64,000 bases of DNA from Morella rubra. Lineage: Eukaryota > Streptophyta > Magnoliopsida > Fagales > Myricaceae. Below the pieces are notes generated by a model. It made no database searches. It saw only the letters and a program-made list of their open reading frames with translations, and was not told the origin of the DNA. The position numbers were made by a program, and so were the translations under genes. Where the stretch lies: assembly GCA_003952965.2 (NCBI GenBank), contig CM025851.1, positions 20,168,874 to 20,232,873 of the forward strand, written 5' to 3'. Positions 34,901 to 46,555 of this stretch are shown in pieces. Position 1 is the first letter of the stretch. The number at the start of each line of letters is the position of its first letter.

Positions 34901-37810
34901 ATTGTAATTTTCAATAAGGGAGAATTTGTTCACATGGCCGAGGCCGTGATCCAGTACTCCACTTGGGGAAACTCTAGTTTCATGAAATAGTATTAGTATT
35001 ACGTGTTTCATGCCAAGTCTCGCGCTCATCAAGTACTATTACTAGCAAAACGATGATTAATTCAACACGCTGCTTATTTAATATCTAGCCTATTGGAACC
35101 ATGGGCAATATAAGGTTGATTAACATAGATATTGAACTTTAGATAAAAGCTTGTATTTCTTTTGCTTTTTGCTCATGACCAAGTTCTGGTTTTGAGTACT
35201 ATTGAATGGGTAAATAACTATTTCAAGCTTATCTTTATAGGAAAGGAAACCGTCGTTACAGCAATTTTGGAGACTGAAGGATTTGATCCATATCAGATCT
35301 CCACTCTCCACCACGTCCGTTCTTAAAGTTTCCAATTTTTCAAACTCCCAAACCATAGTCATATCATTCATTTTTAGAATAGTAACATAATAGAAATCTC
35401 TTTATTTATTATGCGAAATTAAGCAATATAACCGATTTCAAGCTCACAATGGATCAATCAAACTATATAAAAGCATTTACTTGAAAAACACGAGAGGGTT
35501 CTTATCTTTATGTCAACTGCTATATAAAAGCATTGATCTTAATTTTTTTTTTTTTGGTCACTCAGGCCAAAGGTGGTTAGGTGCAGAGTGCTTAAGTTTA
35601 AGATAATTAAAAAAAATTTAATGTTTAAAGTATATTTCGATGGAAAAAATAAATTTAGCAAAACAAAAATTAAGATGAAAATCGAAATCCAAAAATGTAC
35701 ACCTTTTCCGCATTATGATCTTGAAACCCAATGATGGGTTATAATGATCACTCATGCTTTCGGTGGTGATTTGCAAGATTTGATGGTTGGATGGGTTAGT
35801 GGAGAGAAGCCTAACCCTGAAGTGCCCCTTGGAAGTTACTAGTGAATCATGAAGGGAAGTTAAATGACAAGTGCATCCTCACTTGGAATTAATATACAAA
35901 AATAATTTTTAATTTTATTGGATCGTCGTGATTATTAATAAAAAGTTGAAGGGTGTGACGTTTATGATGATATAATATGTTGTTATGGAAGCCGTGGACC
36001 AAATATCTTTTTTATAAAGTTTTTTAATGGGAAGTGGGACTCGTGGTCACCATGCACAAGGTCAAATCTCGAAATCAAATCGATCGAGGGGGTCGTCATG
36101 TTGAACATCAGCCACTCAGAGACCCTTCTTTTACTCGCCAGTGCACTGCCAGGGCTTCACTGAATCTTCTCCCGGTACGGCCAAAGAAAAGATTCAGTTT
36201 GATGCCTCAGTGCCGGCAAAAGCTGCTATCTCCATTGGCAGCCAACAATACAATACAATCCGTTCAGATCTCTTCTTTTTTTTTTTTTTTTTTCAAATTT
36301 GTTTATGAAAAAAAATAAATAAAGTCTCATACACATGTTTCCACTGGACTTAGGTGGAAAGTTAAATTTCGGCTTTTTTTCTTTTAAAAAATATATAATC
36401 TAAGTACTATGATAAAACTAATGTTTTTAGAACTGATATTAAAAAATTATTGATCAACTTTAACAAATACAAAAGGTATGTATCATTTTTTAGCTACTTA
36501 ACTACCACTTAAATATCATTTGTCAATCTTAAATATGAATTTAGTCATATTTAGGTCCCAAACCATCAAAATTCCTCGATTTTCACTCCTGTCATAAGAT
36601 CCCGCCATCCATGTTGTACTAAGTAACTTATATTTTGTACCTTTCAACCTTAAAATCTTATTAGAGAGTGAATATAGATGCATTTTAGTAGTTATGGGAC
36701 TAGATGTGATGAAATTTGTTGTTTAAACTAGGAAACTGCATTTGATCCCAAATGTATTAATATATAAAATAGATATTTGAGTGAAAAAACTTATATCGCA
36801 ATAAATTTATATGGTTGCTTTGATTGTAGCTTCCCAAAATGAAGAACTAATGCGTTAAGCTTTTTAATTTTTTCTTCAATATTAATGAAGGCCCACATAT
36901 AATGCTTTGATTATTTACTAAGCCTATATTCATGGAAATATTCAAGCCAAGTTCATGACTCTAAAATACTTATATAGATCTAATAGTTAATGAGTGCTAA
37001 TTTTTGTTAATTATATTTAAATTTGATATTAATAATCCTAAAATATTTAATTTACAACCTACATTACGGCTTTGTTAGAATTTTATGGGGGCCTTACTGG
37101 GGTAGGGCCTTAGGCAAATCCATAGGCTCCCTACCCTTAAGCTTACCATGCACGCCTATGTTCGCAAGACAAGTCTTAATTTAGTTCTTAATCTTTGAAT
37201 CAGCCTCGTTATTAATGTGGGTCCTCTGGAGTTTAAAGCTGATTATATGGGAGGGGCACTAGCACTAGTGCGCTGTCGCCAACTAACGGGATAACAAGAC
37301 TTAGGAAAAAAAAAATCTCGGACAAAAAAAAAATAAAGAAAAAGTAATGGGAGCTCAACAGAAAAGACATCAAAATTAATGATAACTCTTGTCATTTCAC
37401 TAATTAATAGTGTCGCAACAATGACAGGCAACATAATATTAGTAAATGAATTGTTTAAAATTCCATAGACATATCACTGTTGAACAATGCACAACGTCCT
37501 CTTATGAGTAGTCCAAATTAGGATGAGTGGTCCAAATTAGTGAGTATAGCTTTTATGTTATATATTGATTTTTTTGATTTATTTTTCTTTTTAGTATCAA
37601 GAGACAATATGTGACATTTTATATTATTGAGTTTAAACAAATACGGTCCAATTTAATCTCATTAAAAAGTTTAATGTCACGATAAAATGTGAACACATAC
37701 AACAATTCTCAACCAATTCATCTACTCTAGACCACTAACGACTTATTTAGTAGTTGAATTAGGAGATAATTCTACAAATACGAAATTTATCCATGTCTTT
37801 GGTTCCAATA
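34901..37810. other. intergenic, nothing firm recognised
   Basis: AT-rich DNA. 37080-37140 contains GGGGGCCTTA..GGGCCTTAGGC, phrasing common near transposon ends, without a partner. Frames at 36034-36318 and 35120-35371 have no domain. Confidence 0.35.
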
Positions 37811-37814
37811 TAAA

Positions 37815-38130
37815 ACTATGAAAAAATATATATTTTACACTCTAACTTTCAATTTCGTGACATTGATCTCCTCATGTTTTGATTTTTGATAACTTGCACT
37901 CTCTTATTAAATTGATCATAAAAAATAAAAGTAAATAGAGAGAAAGACATATTTACCTTAAAAAAGAAGTAAAAGATATCTTTTTTTCTATTTTTTATTA
38001 ATTTTGACTATCAATTTAACGAAAGAGTACAAACTACCCGAAACTTGAGAGTTGAATATCGAAAATTAAATGATAAGGTACTGAGTACTCTATAGTTGCA
38101 AGTGTGGAGTATAATTTCTCGTATAATAAA
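37815..38130. mobile_element. inverted-repeat MITE related to the 20-25 kb cluster
   Basis: TTTTACACTCTAACTTTCAA on the left pairs imperfectly with the right arm, which ends at TTGCAAGTGTGGAGTATAAT. The inner parts (CTCTTATTAAATTGAT and ATCAATTTAACGAAAGAG) pair better. Limits are approximate. Confidence 0.45.
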
Positions 38131-38349
38131 TTTTTTATTTTAAAATAACACTTCCTAATTTAGAGAGAAGGATTGTTGGCTACTCGCTTCACAAACGCGT
38201 GGCTATTGGTTTCAAATCGGGTTGCTCATCTCACACGATTTGTCACGACGATTATGGAACAGAGCTCCCACGTGAGCAACCACGATCCAGTACCTTCGAG
38301 AAGCCGGTGATCTAGGAGACACCCAGACAGTAAATCCTTAAATAAATAG

Positions 38350-38382
<33 letters not shown>
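38350..38382. repeat. (TA)n microsatellite
   Basis: About 16 TA units, followed by a weaker TA stretch. Confidence 0.85.
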
Positions 38383-38386
<4 letters not shown>

Positions 38387-38705
38387 TATATAATAGGATT
38401 AACCAGATGGTAGGGTTTGTGACCCGATCCTATCTTATCAACCAGTACGGGCTTTCATATAAGTGGGTCAGATGCACCTCACTGGTGCGCATTGTTCCTG
38501 TGGGCGCACCATAGCAATGAGAGGCCTTGTCAGTGCCTATCCTTTCAACCAGTCGGCGCCGCTGGGTTTTTATTATTTTAGTCTTTATGGTTTAAGTTCG
38601 TTGACTGATCGACCTTGACACATGGGTGACGCCGTGACGGAGTCGATGTGACAGTCTGATGTCACTGGCAGAGTATTACTGATGTCAGGATCTGAGTCCG
38701 TTGTC

Positions 38706-38849
38706 GGGGGGGGGGGGGGGGGGGTGTCCTTTCTGGCCAGATCGCGGTGTACTAAAATATTGTCCGTTGAATCGTGGCTGATGAGAGGTGTGAATCTTGC
38801 AGTAGCTGCCCGTGGGGGGGGGGGGGGGGGGGGGGGAGGGGGAGGGGGG
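38706..38849 (+). repeat. two long G-runs (19 and 23+ bases)
   Basis: G at 38706-38724, then 38814-38836 with further G5/G6 runs to 38849. A (TA)n follows at about 38874. Either run could form G-quadruplexes, but homopolymers this long are also error-prone in assemblies. The surrounding sequence encodes nothing recognised. Confidence 0.8.
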
Positions 38850-38939
38850 AATATAGTATTTGAGTGGATGGTAAATATATATATATATATATATATTAGG
38901 TTTTTATAAGTTTTTGAGTAAAGTTTAGTAAAAAATTTA

Positions 38940-39565
38940 GGAGAAATTGCACCGGAGCCCTGTGGTATCATAAAGTTATAATTAAGTTCCTGAGGTAACG
39001 ATTTAGACATTTGACTCTTTGAGGTATTGATTTTTTAAAAAACAAGCTCATCCGTCTATTTCTGTCCCAACACGTTAATGGCAATCCCACGTCAAGCCTA
39101 CGTCGCGCCACATGTCCTGTCTTGCTTAATTTGGTCTGCATGGCTGGGCTGTCCTGGTCGGTCAGTCTTCCCTGCTCCTGCTCGGTCAATATTCATGGTC
39201 GGTCGGTCGGCCTGCCCTGATGATCAGCGGTGCATTGGTCGGACAGGACATGTGGCGCGACATGTGGCATTAACGTTTAGTCAACAGTTGCTTGCACTCT
39301 AGGTCAGTACGGACTCGGATTCCCTCACAGGGAAATTACCTAGTGTGTAATGCCCTTCCATCAGTCTCCGTTTAAAAAATTAACGGTCAGCAGACCATAC
39401 CATCAGACCACCAGACCTACTATCGTTAATTTTTTAAACAGAGTCTGACGGAGGAGCATATTTTAAATCGAAAGGTTACCTCAGGGATATAAAACCAACT
39501 TTTCTTACCTCAGGGACATATTTGCAAAATCAAAATACCACAGGGGTATCTGGTGCATTTAGGCC
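38940..39565. mobile_element. 626-bp Mutator-type MITE, perfect 9-bp duplication
   Basis: Perfect 9-bp flanks AAAAATTTA stand at 38931-38939 and 39566-39574. The ends pair as imperfect inverted repeats (..CCCTGTGGTAT..CCTGAGGTAA on one side, TTACCTCAGGGA..ATACCACAGGGG on the other). Inside are two more inverted repeats: CGCGCCACATGTCCTGTC against GACAGGACATGTGGCGCG, and TTTAAAAAATTAACG against CGTTAATTTTTTAAA. There is no transposase. Confidence 0.75.
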
Positions 39566-39574
39566 AAAAATTTA

Positions 39575-39907
39575 AAAGACATTTAATTTTTGTTGGAGTT
39601 TGTAAAAAGGTGTAAAGAGAGAAAATTTATTATAATTTTCTTTTTAAAGATATGAGAGTTTGTATGAAAAGTTGTTAGAGATTTGTAAAATGTATTGGTA
39701 TTTGTGTGTAAATTTTTAAGATTTTAGATGTTAGTTTTGTAAATATATTTGTATTTTAGAATAATTTTAAAAACAATTATGCCCTTAATGTGTTCGAGTT
39801 GGAAATAAAATGGACAAAGAAGACACCTTCCAACCTAATACAAACAAATAGGCTGTTAGGTCTTAAAAGTGAGACTTTTAAAGCTTTGAATTGTAAAAGT
39901 CAGAACT
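39575..39907. other. repeat-like AT-rich DNA
   Basis: Phrases such as TTGTTGGAGTTTGTAAAAAG recur at 45280-45295, so this is probably part of a dispersed AT-rich repeat family. Confidence 0.35.
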
Positions 39908-39915
39908 TACATGAT

Positions 39916-40658
39916 CAGGGACGAAGCAAGGATTTGCCCTTAGGGGGCTAAATATAATTTTTACTTAATTTTTTTTCCTATCTAAGTGTCGAGGTTATCT
40001 TACGTGTACTTCGACTAATCCTAGAGTCTTCAAATTTTTATTATAATCAAATTAAGCATAATCAAAATGTTACAACGTATTTTAAAACTTAAAAAAAAAA
40101 TAAAAAAAACTTTTTAACTTAAGTGTAAAAGCTAAATTTTCATAAATTATGCTAATTGAACCGGACATTCCTTCAACAAGTAAAAGTCATCAATTATTAT
40201 ATCAGTACTAAAACCTTGTGCGGCCGAATATAATCAAAAGTTTAAAATCTTCGAAATAAAGGGCTCATAAGTTATTGACAAAGGCACGAAGCAATGTTAA
40301 AATTAGCTAAAATAACATAGGTACACACAAATAATAGAGCAATAATAATATTTTGTTTAGAAAAAAAATAGAGCAATAATATTTTAATTAGACAATAATA
40401 ATGAAATGAGTTTGTTTTTAGAAAAAAAAAAAATAAATGTAATAACATTTAGAATTCTAACTTTGAGAGGAATTTTTTTGTGTGCAAAGCAAAAAGTTTG
40501 TTGTATTCCAAGCGTTGAATATGGATTTTGAAAAATAGAGGCCATTGAGAGAAAATTAAACAATAAGAGTGTAAATGATGAGAGACAGAAGTGAGAGAGA
40601 AAGAATAGATAAATTTTAGAAAAGAGACAGACAAAAAGAAAAGTAGAAAATTACAATC

Positions 40659-40693
<35 letters not shown>

Positions 40694-41002
40694 CTAGAAA
40701 AGAGGGAGGGAGTGATTTTAGAAAAAAATGAAAAAATAGAGGGAGACAGAAAAGTAAAAAAACACTTGTATTTTTTCTTTTAAAAATTAGAGGGTTCACA
40801 TAGTAGTTATTTCTCTGTTCTTTCTTCCTCTCATGTTTATTTTTTAAAATTTTTGGATAGGCATTACAAAGATTATTATCAATTTTGCCCTTATATTAAA
40901 AAAATTTTGCAAAAATTTGAAATTTTACCTATATATAATTTTTTTTTGAAAAACTTTTTGGGGGCCATGGCCCCCACTAGCCCCCTCTTAGCTTCGTCCC
41001 TG
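39916..41002. mobile_element. 1087-bp non-autonomous hAT (Tip100-like) element
   Basis: The left end is CAGGGACGAAGCAAGGATTT and the right end closes with AGCTTCGTCCCTG, an inverted repeat of the CAGGGGCGGAGCCAGG type known from hAT-Tip100 elements. The 8-bp flanks TACATGAT (39908-39915) and TACACGAT (41003-41010) match at 7 of 8. The interior is AT-rich with a (GA)15 tract (40661-40690) and no transposase. Confidence 0.78.
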
Positions 41003-41010
41003 TACACGAT

Positions 41011-42898
41011 AATGTTGGGAAAAAAACAAAAGGAAAAGAGAAATTACATAATAAAATTCGAGAGAATCACATCTTACAATTGAGTCATGTTTGTATTTAA
41101 ATTTTTCAGAGTTACTATGAAAATTGAGATATATTTTGAAGTTTTCCTATATTTTGAATAAAAAAGAAGTAAAAATTTTGATGTATATTTGGCAGATGTT
41201 GACATTTTTTGAAGTATAGAGTTGGACTAACAGAAAGCTATAGACATGGAGTCAGGGATAGAACACATTCTAACAGATTTTCTTGGCCACTTTATGATTA
41301 GGTATGTTTTTTTTTTAGAGAATTTATGATTCTCTACAATTTTCCTATTTGAATTGTATGATGTAATTTAAAGAGAAATAAATATAATAAATATATTTCA
41401 CACTATTAAATGCTTTATATGTAAAGTTTTGAGCAACATAAACTCGACTCTACTTGTTATATTTATCTCTTTTTAAATTGCATAATATAATTTGAATAGA
41501 AAAATTACGGAGAATCTTACATTGAGAACAAAATTTTGTCAAAACTTTTAAGCATGAGAATTGATGAAAAAATTGGAGAAAGAGAAAAAAAAAAAAAGTG
41601 AAAAAATTGGTTTAAAAAAGAGATTTATTTTTTTAATAATAATAACCAAATTTTAGATAGTTAAAATTTTGATACCTAAATGCCTTATAATCACTTCTTT
41701 GTCACGAGGGAGACAGTGGCACGAGTTTTAACGCATTGGTAGACGTATCATCTTTTCCACCTTATTACTACCTTTAGGCATGGGCCGGGACTTGAGACTT
41801 TTAAAATTTAACCGTAGTGATTATAGGGGCTAAAAACCTCCTTTTTACAGGCCCGGCCGGTATGAAAGAAATATAATTTGAGTTCCTTTCATTTTGTTCT
41901 GAAATTGGCAGTTGTTACCTGAATATTGGTTTTTAAACCCAAGGGCATGATCTTGCAAGTTGCAACATTTTCTATAAGCTACAATTTATAAATGTATTAC
42001 TTCTATCAGATTATAATCAATCAAGTCGTGTTAGGTCAAATTTTGCACATGGAAATGGGGCACAAGAATTGTAAAATAAAAACAGAAGGAAACCTAGGGC
42101 ACTGGGTAAAAGCCTAAAGGAAAAAGAAAACACCAAAAAGGGCACTAGGATCGAGCAAGGCCTAGTGGCTAGTGCAGTTATATGCAGTTTGGGGCATTGG
42201 TTAGCTACCCAATTGTCCTGATGGCTTTTGATGAAAAGAATATAAGCACTGAACAGAAGTGGCAGAACCTTGCTCAATTTAGAAAGAATGATGCCCAAAA
42301 TCTAAGTCAGATAAACCTTTATGCCTGCATGGTTGTGTAAGAAATATTCGCAACATACCTTTTTTGTTCCCCCCCCCCCCCCCCCCCCCCTTCTGATAAT
42401 ACTTTAATTTGATTCAAATTGGACAAAGAATTTTACACCTATATTTGATTATGCGTTTTTAATAAATGATTAAAAAAATTTTTAAGATGTATTTTTTTAT
42501 TTGGTAGTTTGTGATAGTGGTAGGACAATAGAAAAGAGAGATGATTTTTTTTAAAAAAAATATATCCTCTTGGAGAATGTAAGAGTTATGAAAATATGTT
42601 TGAGAAACAAAATTTTTTTGCCAGTGGAAAATTTTATTGGGGATTAAAGAGAGTATTACGAGAAAAAATTATGTTAAGATGAGAAAATTAATTGATTTCG
42701 AAACCAAAAAAATAGTTTTGAAACAGACACGATTTCGAAGATGCATGATATTTATAAGTATATATTCGTTAATATTAGAACGAATATCGAAATAAGGCAT
42801 TGATTTGATGAGATGAATATAATGATTCGAGTTTTGTCTTTATCAATCTGTTTGGTTCGTGCCTGTTTATCAATTTCTTCAGTGAACTGTTAGGAATA
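41011..42898. other. intergenic, nothing recognised; 22-C run at 42369-42390
   Basis: The 93-codon minus-strand frame at 42017-42298 has no domain I recognise. A 22-base C homopolymer lies at 42369-42390. Confidence 0.35.

Positions 42899-42899
<1 letters not shown>

Positions 42900-42940
<41 letters not shown>
42900..42940. repeat. (AT)n microsatellite
   Basis: About 20 AT units, next to the possible coding fragment at 42945-43091. Confidence 0.85.
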
Positions 42941-42942
<2 letters not shown>

Positions 42943-42944
42943 TG

Positions 42945-43091
42945 TTCTCTGAATCCATGACATGGGAAAGATCTGTCAAGAATTTCTCCCACTTTTAATG
43001 GAAAACGAGGTGAGATCAGCTCTTTGATTCTCTTGGTGAGCTCCAATAAGCTTGTTTTGATGCTTGAAGGTACTTTAGAGACATCCATTTC
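42945..43091 (-). pseudogene. possible exon fragment, unrecognised
   Basis: On the minus strand this gives MDVSKVPSSIKTSLLELTKR, then IKELISPRFPLKVGEIL and a Cys-His stretch. The composition looks coding (amphipathic, low complexity absent) but I cannot name a family. It runs into the (AT)n tract and has no visible partner exon, so it is at best a gene relic. Confidence 0.25.
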
Positions 43092-43099
43092 ATCAACGT

Positions 43100-44684
43100 A
43101 ACGTGCGAACTCTACCTTAAGATCTTACCTGCAGATTATCTTTGACCAAGAACAATTATATTACCAAACCCTACATAGATGTGGAAGTGCCAAGTTTTCT
43201 CTTGGAATATAAAGTTTCTAAGGTCATCTTGAAGGTTAAGCCAAGCTTCTTGCACATGAGGGGTATTTTTTTTGGGGGTGGTTTTTAATAATAATAAAAA
43301 GAAGGTATAGTAGGGGTTTATTATATTTATGTTTTTAGTATGAGGAGAAACTCTCTACGATGATTTTATAAATTATCGAACGGAGTTCATTTAAAGCACA
43401 TGTAAACTTCAAAGCACCGGTCCACAACTCATAATCACCAACTTAAGCCATAGTTTGATCCTGAAGGGTATCTAACGTAGGACCGTGCGCATTATCCACA
43501 CCGTCTTAGGTGCACAGTAGTCTTCGGGGCTAAGGATGGTTCGAAATTTTTTTTAATGATTTTCACGTGTTTTTTTTTTGGTAAATTTTGGTCTCCCAAT
43601 ATGTGTAATTGGCCCTTCTGAAATTCAATACTGATGTCGTCCCTGCCGGTGTGTGTTGGTTTGATATTTTTTTTCCCCAAGTGTTTTGGTCTCGTTTCTT
43701 TGAAGGAAGGTTTGGTACACTTCCCTGGCACATTTCAAAGCTAAATTTTATGAAAATTTTAGAACTTTTACGAATTTTTTAGATGCAAACATGAATTTTG
43801 TCACAAATTTTTTAACTTTTTCCTTTTTTCACATCAACGGACTCACAACAATATTATTTCTCTTTCTTATTTTAATTCAAAAATTTTAAAAATAATAATA
43901 ATAACTTTAAAATCTTCTTTATCTCCTTATCAAATCATCTATTTTCATCACAATAAACCTAAAAAATTCACTCAAATCATCTCTTTCCATCACAATAGAT
44001 ATAAAAAAACTCACTCAAATTAGATCTCTTTTCACCTTTTCATCAATTTTCATAAAATTTTATATTTTTTCGTTACTTTTTTAACAAAACCCAAAAACAT
44101 TTCTAGTCTCTTTAATTTTCATTTTTGTTCTGGGCCACACCATTGTTAACCATTTTTAGTCCATCTAAGATTGCCCCTATACCTGTACGGATCTTTCTTC
44201 TTATCTCATCCCAAATGTCTCTTTCCTTCATCTCTTCTGTTTACAGCCTTCAGCATTTGAATACCCAACTACTCCAATTGCATCTAAAGGTTGAGCCTAA
44301 AGATGAAAATAGTTGAGCTTCTGAGAAATATAGTCCAACTCGGCCCAGCCCAGCCTAGGCCCAACCCATCTATCTTACAACGTGGATCCCTCCATTCCTC
44401 TACCCAAAAACCCCGAAAAAGAGAAAAAACAAAGAAAGAAAAATATAAATGAAAGAACTTCGAAAAGTAATCGGAATATATGTGGCATATTCGACGGTCC
44501 GAAGTCCATTATCAACAACAACATGAATTTATAACCTCAAGCTCAGAAGTCAGAAAACGTTAACAAAAAAAAAAAAAAAACCCACCACACACACGCAAAG
44601 GGAAAAGTCCAAGAAGAACGGAGAAACCCACTTGGCCACTTGTTTTTTTTTTTTGGGTGGGATACACGGGGATGTTTATTTTTT
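43100..44684. other. intergenic, nothing recognised
   Basis: AT-rich DNA with poly-T and poly-A runs. The 79-codon minus-strand frame at 43492-43731 has no known domain. Confidence 0.35.
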
Positions 44685-45172
44685 TTAAAAAGAAAATTTA
44701 CAAATCACAAGTTAGATTTTAGCGTATTTTAAAAAACTCATTGAGTTTTAAAAAAGCTAATTGAGTTTGTCATTTTTAACATTGTGAGACTTGTTTAATA
44801 GAAAATTCATTTTGTCCAATTAAAATGTGATACATGTCATAAATATTTTAAGAAATAAAAATTAAATCTAAAATTAAATAAAAATATAATTAATTTTTAA
44901 TTAAAAATATATAATTAACTTTTTAAAATTTTTTTTATTAATTATAGATTTTTTTAAAAATTATTTATATTTTATTTATTTTAATGACACATGTTACATT
45001 GTGATTGAGTGAGATGAATTTTCCGTTAAACAAGTCTAACGACGTTGGGCCGGGTGAGTTTTGATACCAAAATGACAAATCCAGTAATTTTTTTAAAATT
45101 TTTAAAACCTGGTGAGTTTTTTAAAAAGGCGCTAAAACTTAGTGTGTGATTTGTAAATTTTCCTTTAAAAAA
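44685..45172. mobile_element. ~490-bp inverted-repeat MITE (GAAAATTTACAAATCAC ends)
   Basis: The two ends pair as GAAAATTTACAAATCACA.. and ..GTGATTTGTAAATTTTC, and pairing continues with gaps for about 200 bp per arm (TTTTAGCG / CGCTAAAA, GACTTGTTTAA / TTAAACAAGTC, GACATGT-type). It has no coding capacity. The target duplication is not resolved. Confidence 0.6.
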
Positions 45173-45480
45173 TGGTAAGATTTAAGATTTTGATAAAATT
45201 GTGAATATTTATGTAGATTAGAGTTTTATAAGTTTTTGTGTAAAGGTTGTGAAAAGTTTTAAAGATATTTAATTTTTGTTGGAGTTTGTAAAAAGTATAG
45301 AAATGATTTGATGTAATTATTTAATAAAAAAATATTGAAGTTAGGTGAAAAAGTATAGAGAGAGAATATGTGTTATAATTTTTTTTTTGAAAAGGTATTG
45401 GAGTTTGTGTGAAAAGTTTTGGAGATTATGTAAAAGTATTGGTGTTTGTGTATGAATTTTTGAGATTTTGATGTTCATTT

Positions 45481-46015
45481 TGCAAATTTTGTTGAATATA
45501 TTTATATTCTAGAATACTTTTACAAAAAAAATATCCTAAGAATACGCTTTCAAACTCTAACTAAGTAAAATATTTAAGAAATATTATGAAAATTGAGAAA
45601 ATAGAAGTTTTATTGGATTTTGTGAGAAAGTAGTGAATAAAATAGAATTTTATAAGAGTTTATATAAAAGTGAGGAGAGAAGTAAAATTTTATGGGAGTT
45701 AATGCAAAGGTGAAGAGAGATGGTAGTGAATAATACCCTAACATTTTATGGGAGGTAGATGTTTTTTTTGCAAATTTTGTTGAATATATTAATATTTTAT
45801 AATATTTTTACAAAAAAAATACCCTAAGAATAGGCTTTCAAACTCTATCTAAGTAAAATATTTAAGAAACATTATGAAAATTGAAGTTTTATTGGATTTT
45901 GTGAGAAAGTAGTGAATAAAATAGAATTTTATAAGAGTTTATATAAAAGTGAGGAAAGAAGTAAAATTTTACAGGCGTTAATAAAAAGGTGAAGAAAGAT
46001 GGTTCGAGTAAATTT
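45481..46015. repeat. 288-bp tandem duplication
   Basis: The segment starting TGCAAATTTTGTTGAATATA at 45481 recurs at 45769 with high identity over about 245 bp, including GGATTTTGTGAGAAAGTAGT in both. It lies just upstream of the heat-factor promoter. Confidence 0.65.
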
Positions 46016-46275
46016 TTTATATTTATTGTAACGAAAAAAAGATGATTTGATGGTAAAGATGATTTATTTTAAAATTATTTTCTTTGATAAAAATTTTGAG
46101 TTACTTGTGTTGCTAACTAAAATTTTATGATTGTTGTGTTTCACAAACGCGTGAAATCCTATTCGAAAAAGAAATTTAAAATTTAAAATTAAAAAACGTG
46201 AAAACCTTTAACCAAATATAGCCGATAATTTGCAAAATCAAGCCGCTGGTTTGCAAACAAGGGCCGAAAGGTGGA

Positions 46276-46288
46276 GAACTTTCTAGAT
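46276..46288 (+). promoter_or_regulatory. heat shock element 1 (GAAnnTTCnnGAt)
   Basis: GAActTTCtaGAt: two perfect and one near-perfect units of the nGAAn/nTTCn array, 280 bp before the ATG of the heat factor gene. Confidence 0.6.
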
Positions 46289-46314
46289 CTTATGGCAATC
46301 CGGACCCACTGGCA

Positions 46315-46327
46315 GAAGCTTCTTGTA
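46315..46327 (+). promoter_or_regulatory. heat shock element 2 (GAAnnTTCnnG)
   Basis: GAAgcTTCttGta: two perfect units and a partial third, 27 bp after element 1. The core AGAAGCTTCTT recurs at element 3. Confidence 0.6.
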
Positions 46328-46376
46328 CACTTCAGAAAAAGCTGACTCCAACAAAATATCTCCCTCCGTCTCTCTA

Positions 46377-46389
46377 GAAGCTTCTTCTC
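46377..46389 (+). promoter_or_regulatory. heat shock element 3 (GAAnnTTC)
   Basis: GAAgcTTCttCtc with the same AGAAGCTTCTT core, about 170 bp before the ATG. It may lie in the promoter or the early leader. A TTCttGAAgaA follows at about 46546, right before the start codon. Confidence 0.55.
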
Positions 46390-46555
46390 CACTTCAATAA
46401 GTACTCGTTCTCTCTCCTACTCTACTTCAGAATTCAGTGACACCAGCCTCAAAATTCCAGACTTGAGCAAAAAACTAAAACCCCGAAATTTAACTCAAGC
46501 TCAAGTGTCAAGACTTCCTTAAAATGAACTGAAACTCTCTCTTTTCTTGAAGAAT

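Noticed and set aside
42017-42298. 93-codon minus-strand hydrophobic frame
   Set aside because: No recognisable family, no splice or promoter context.
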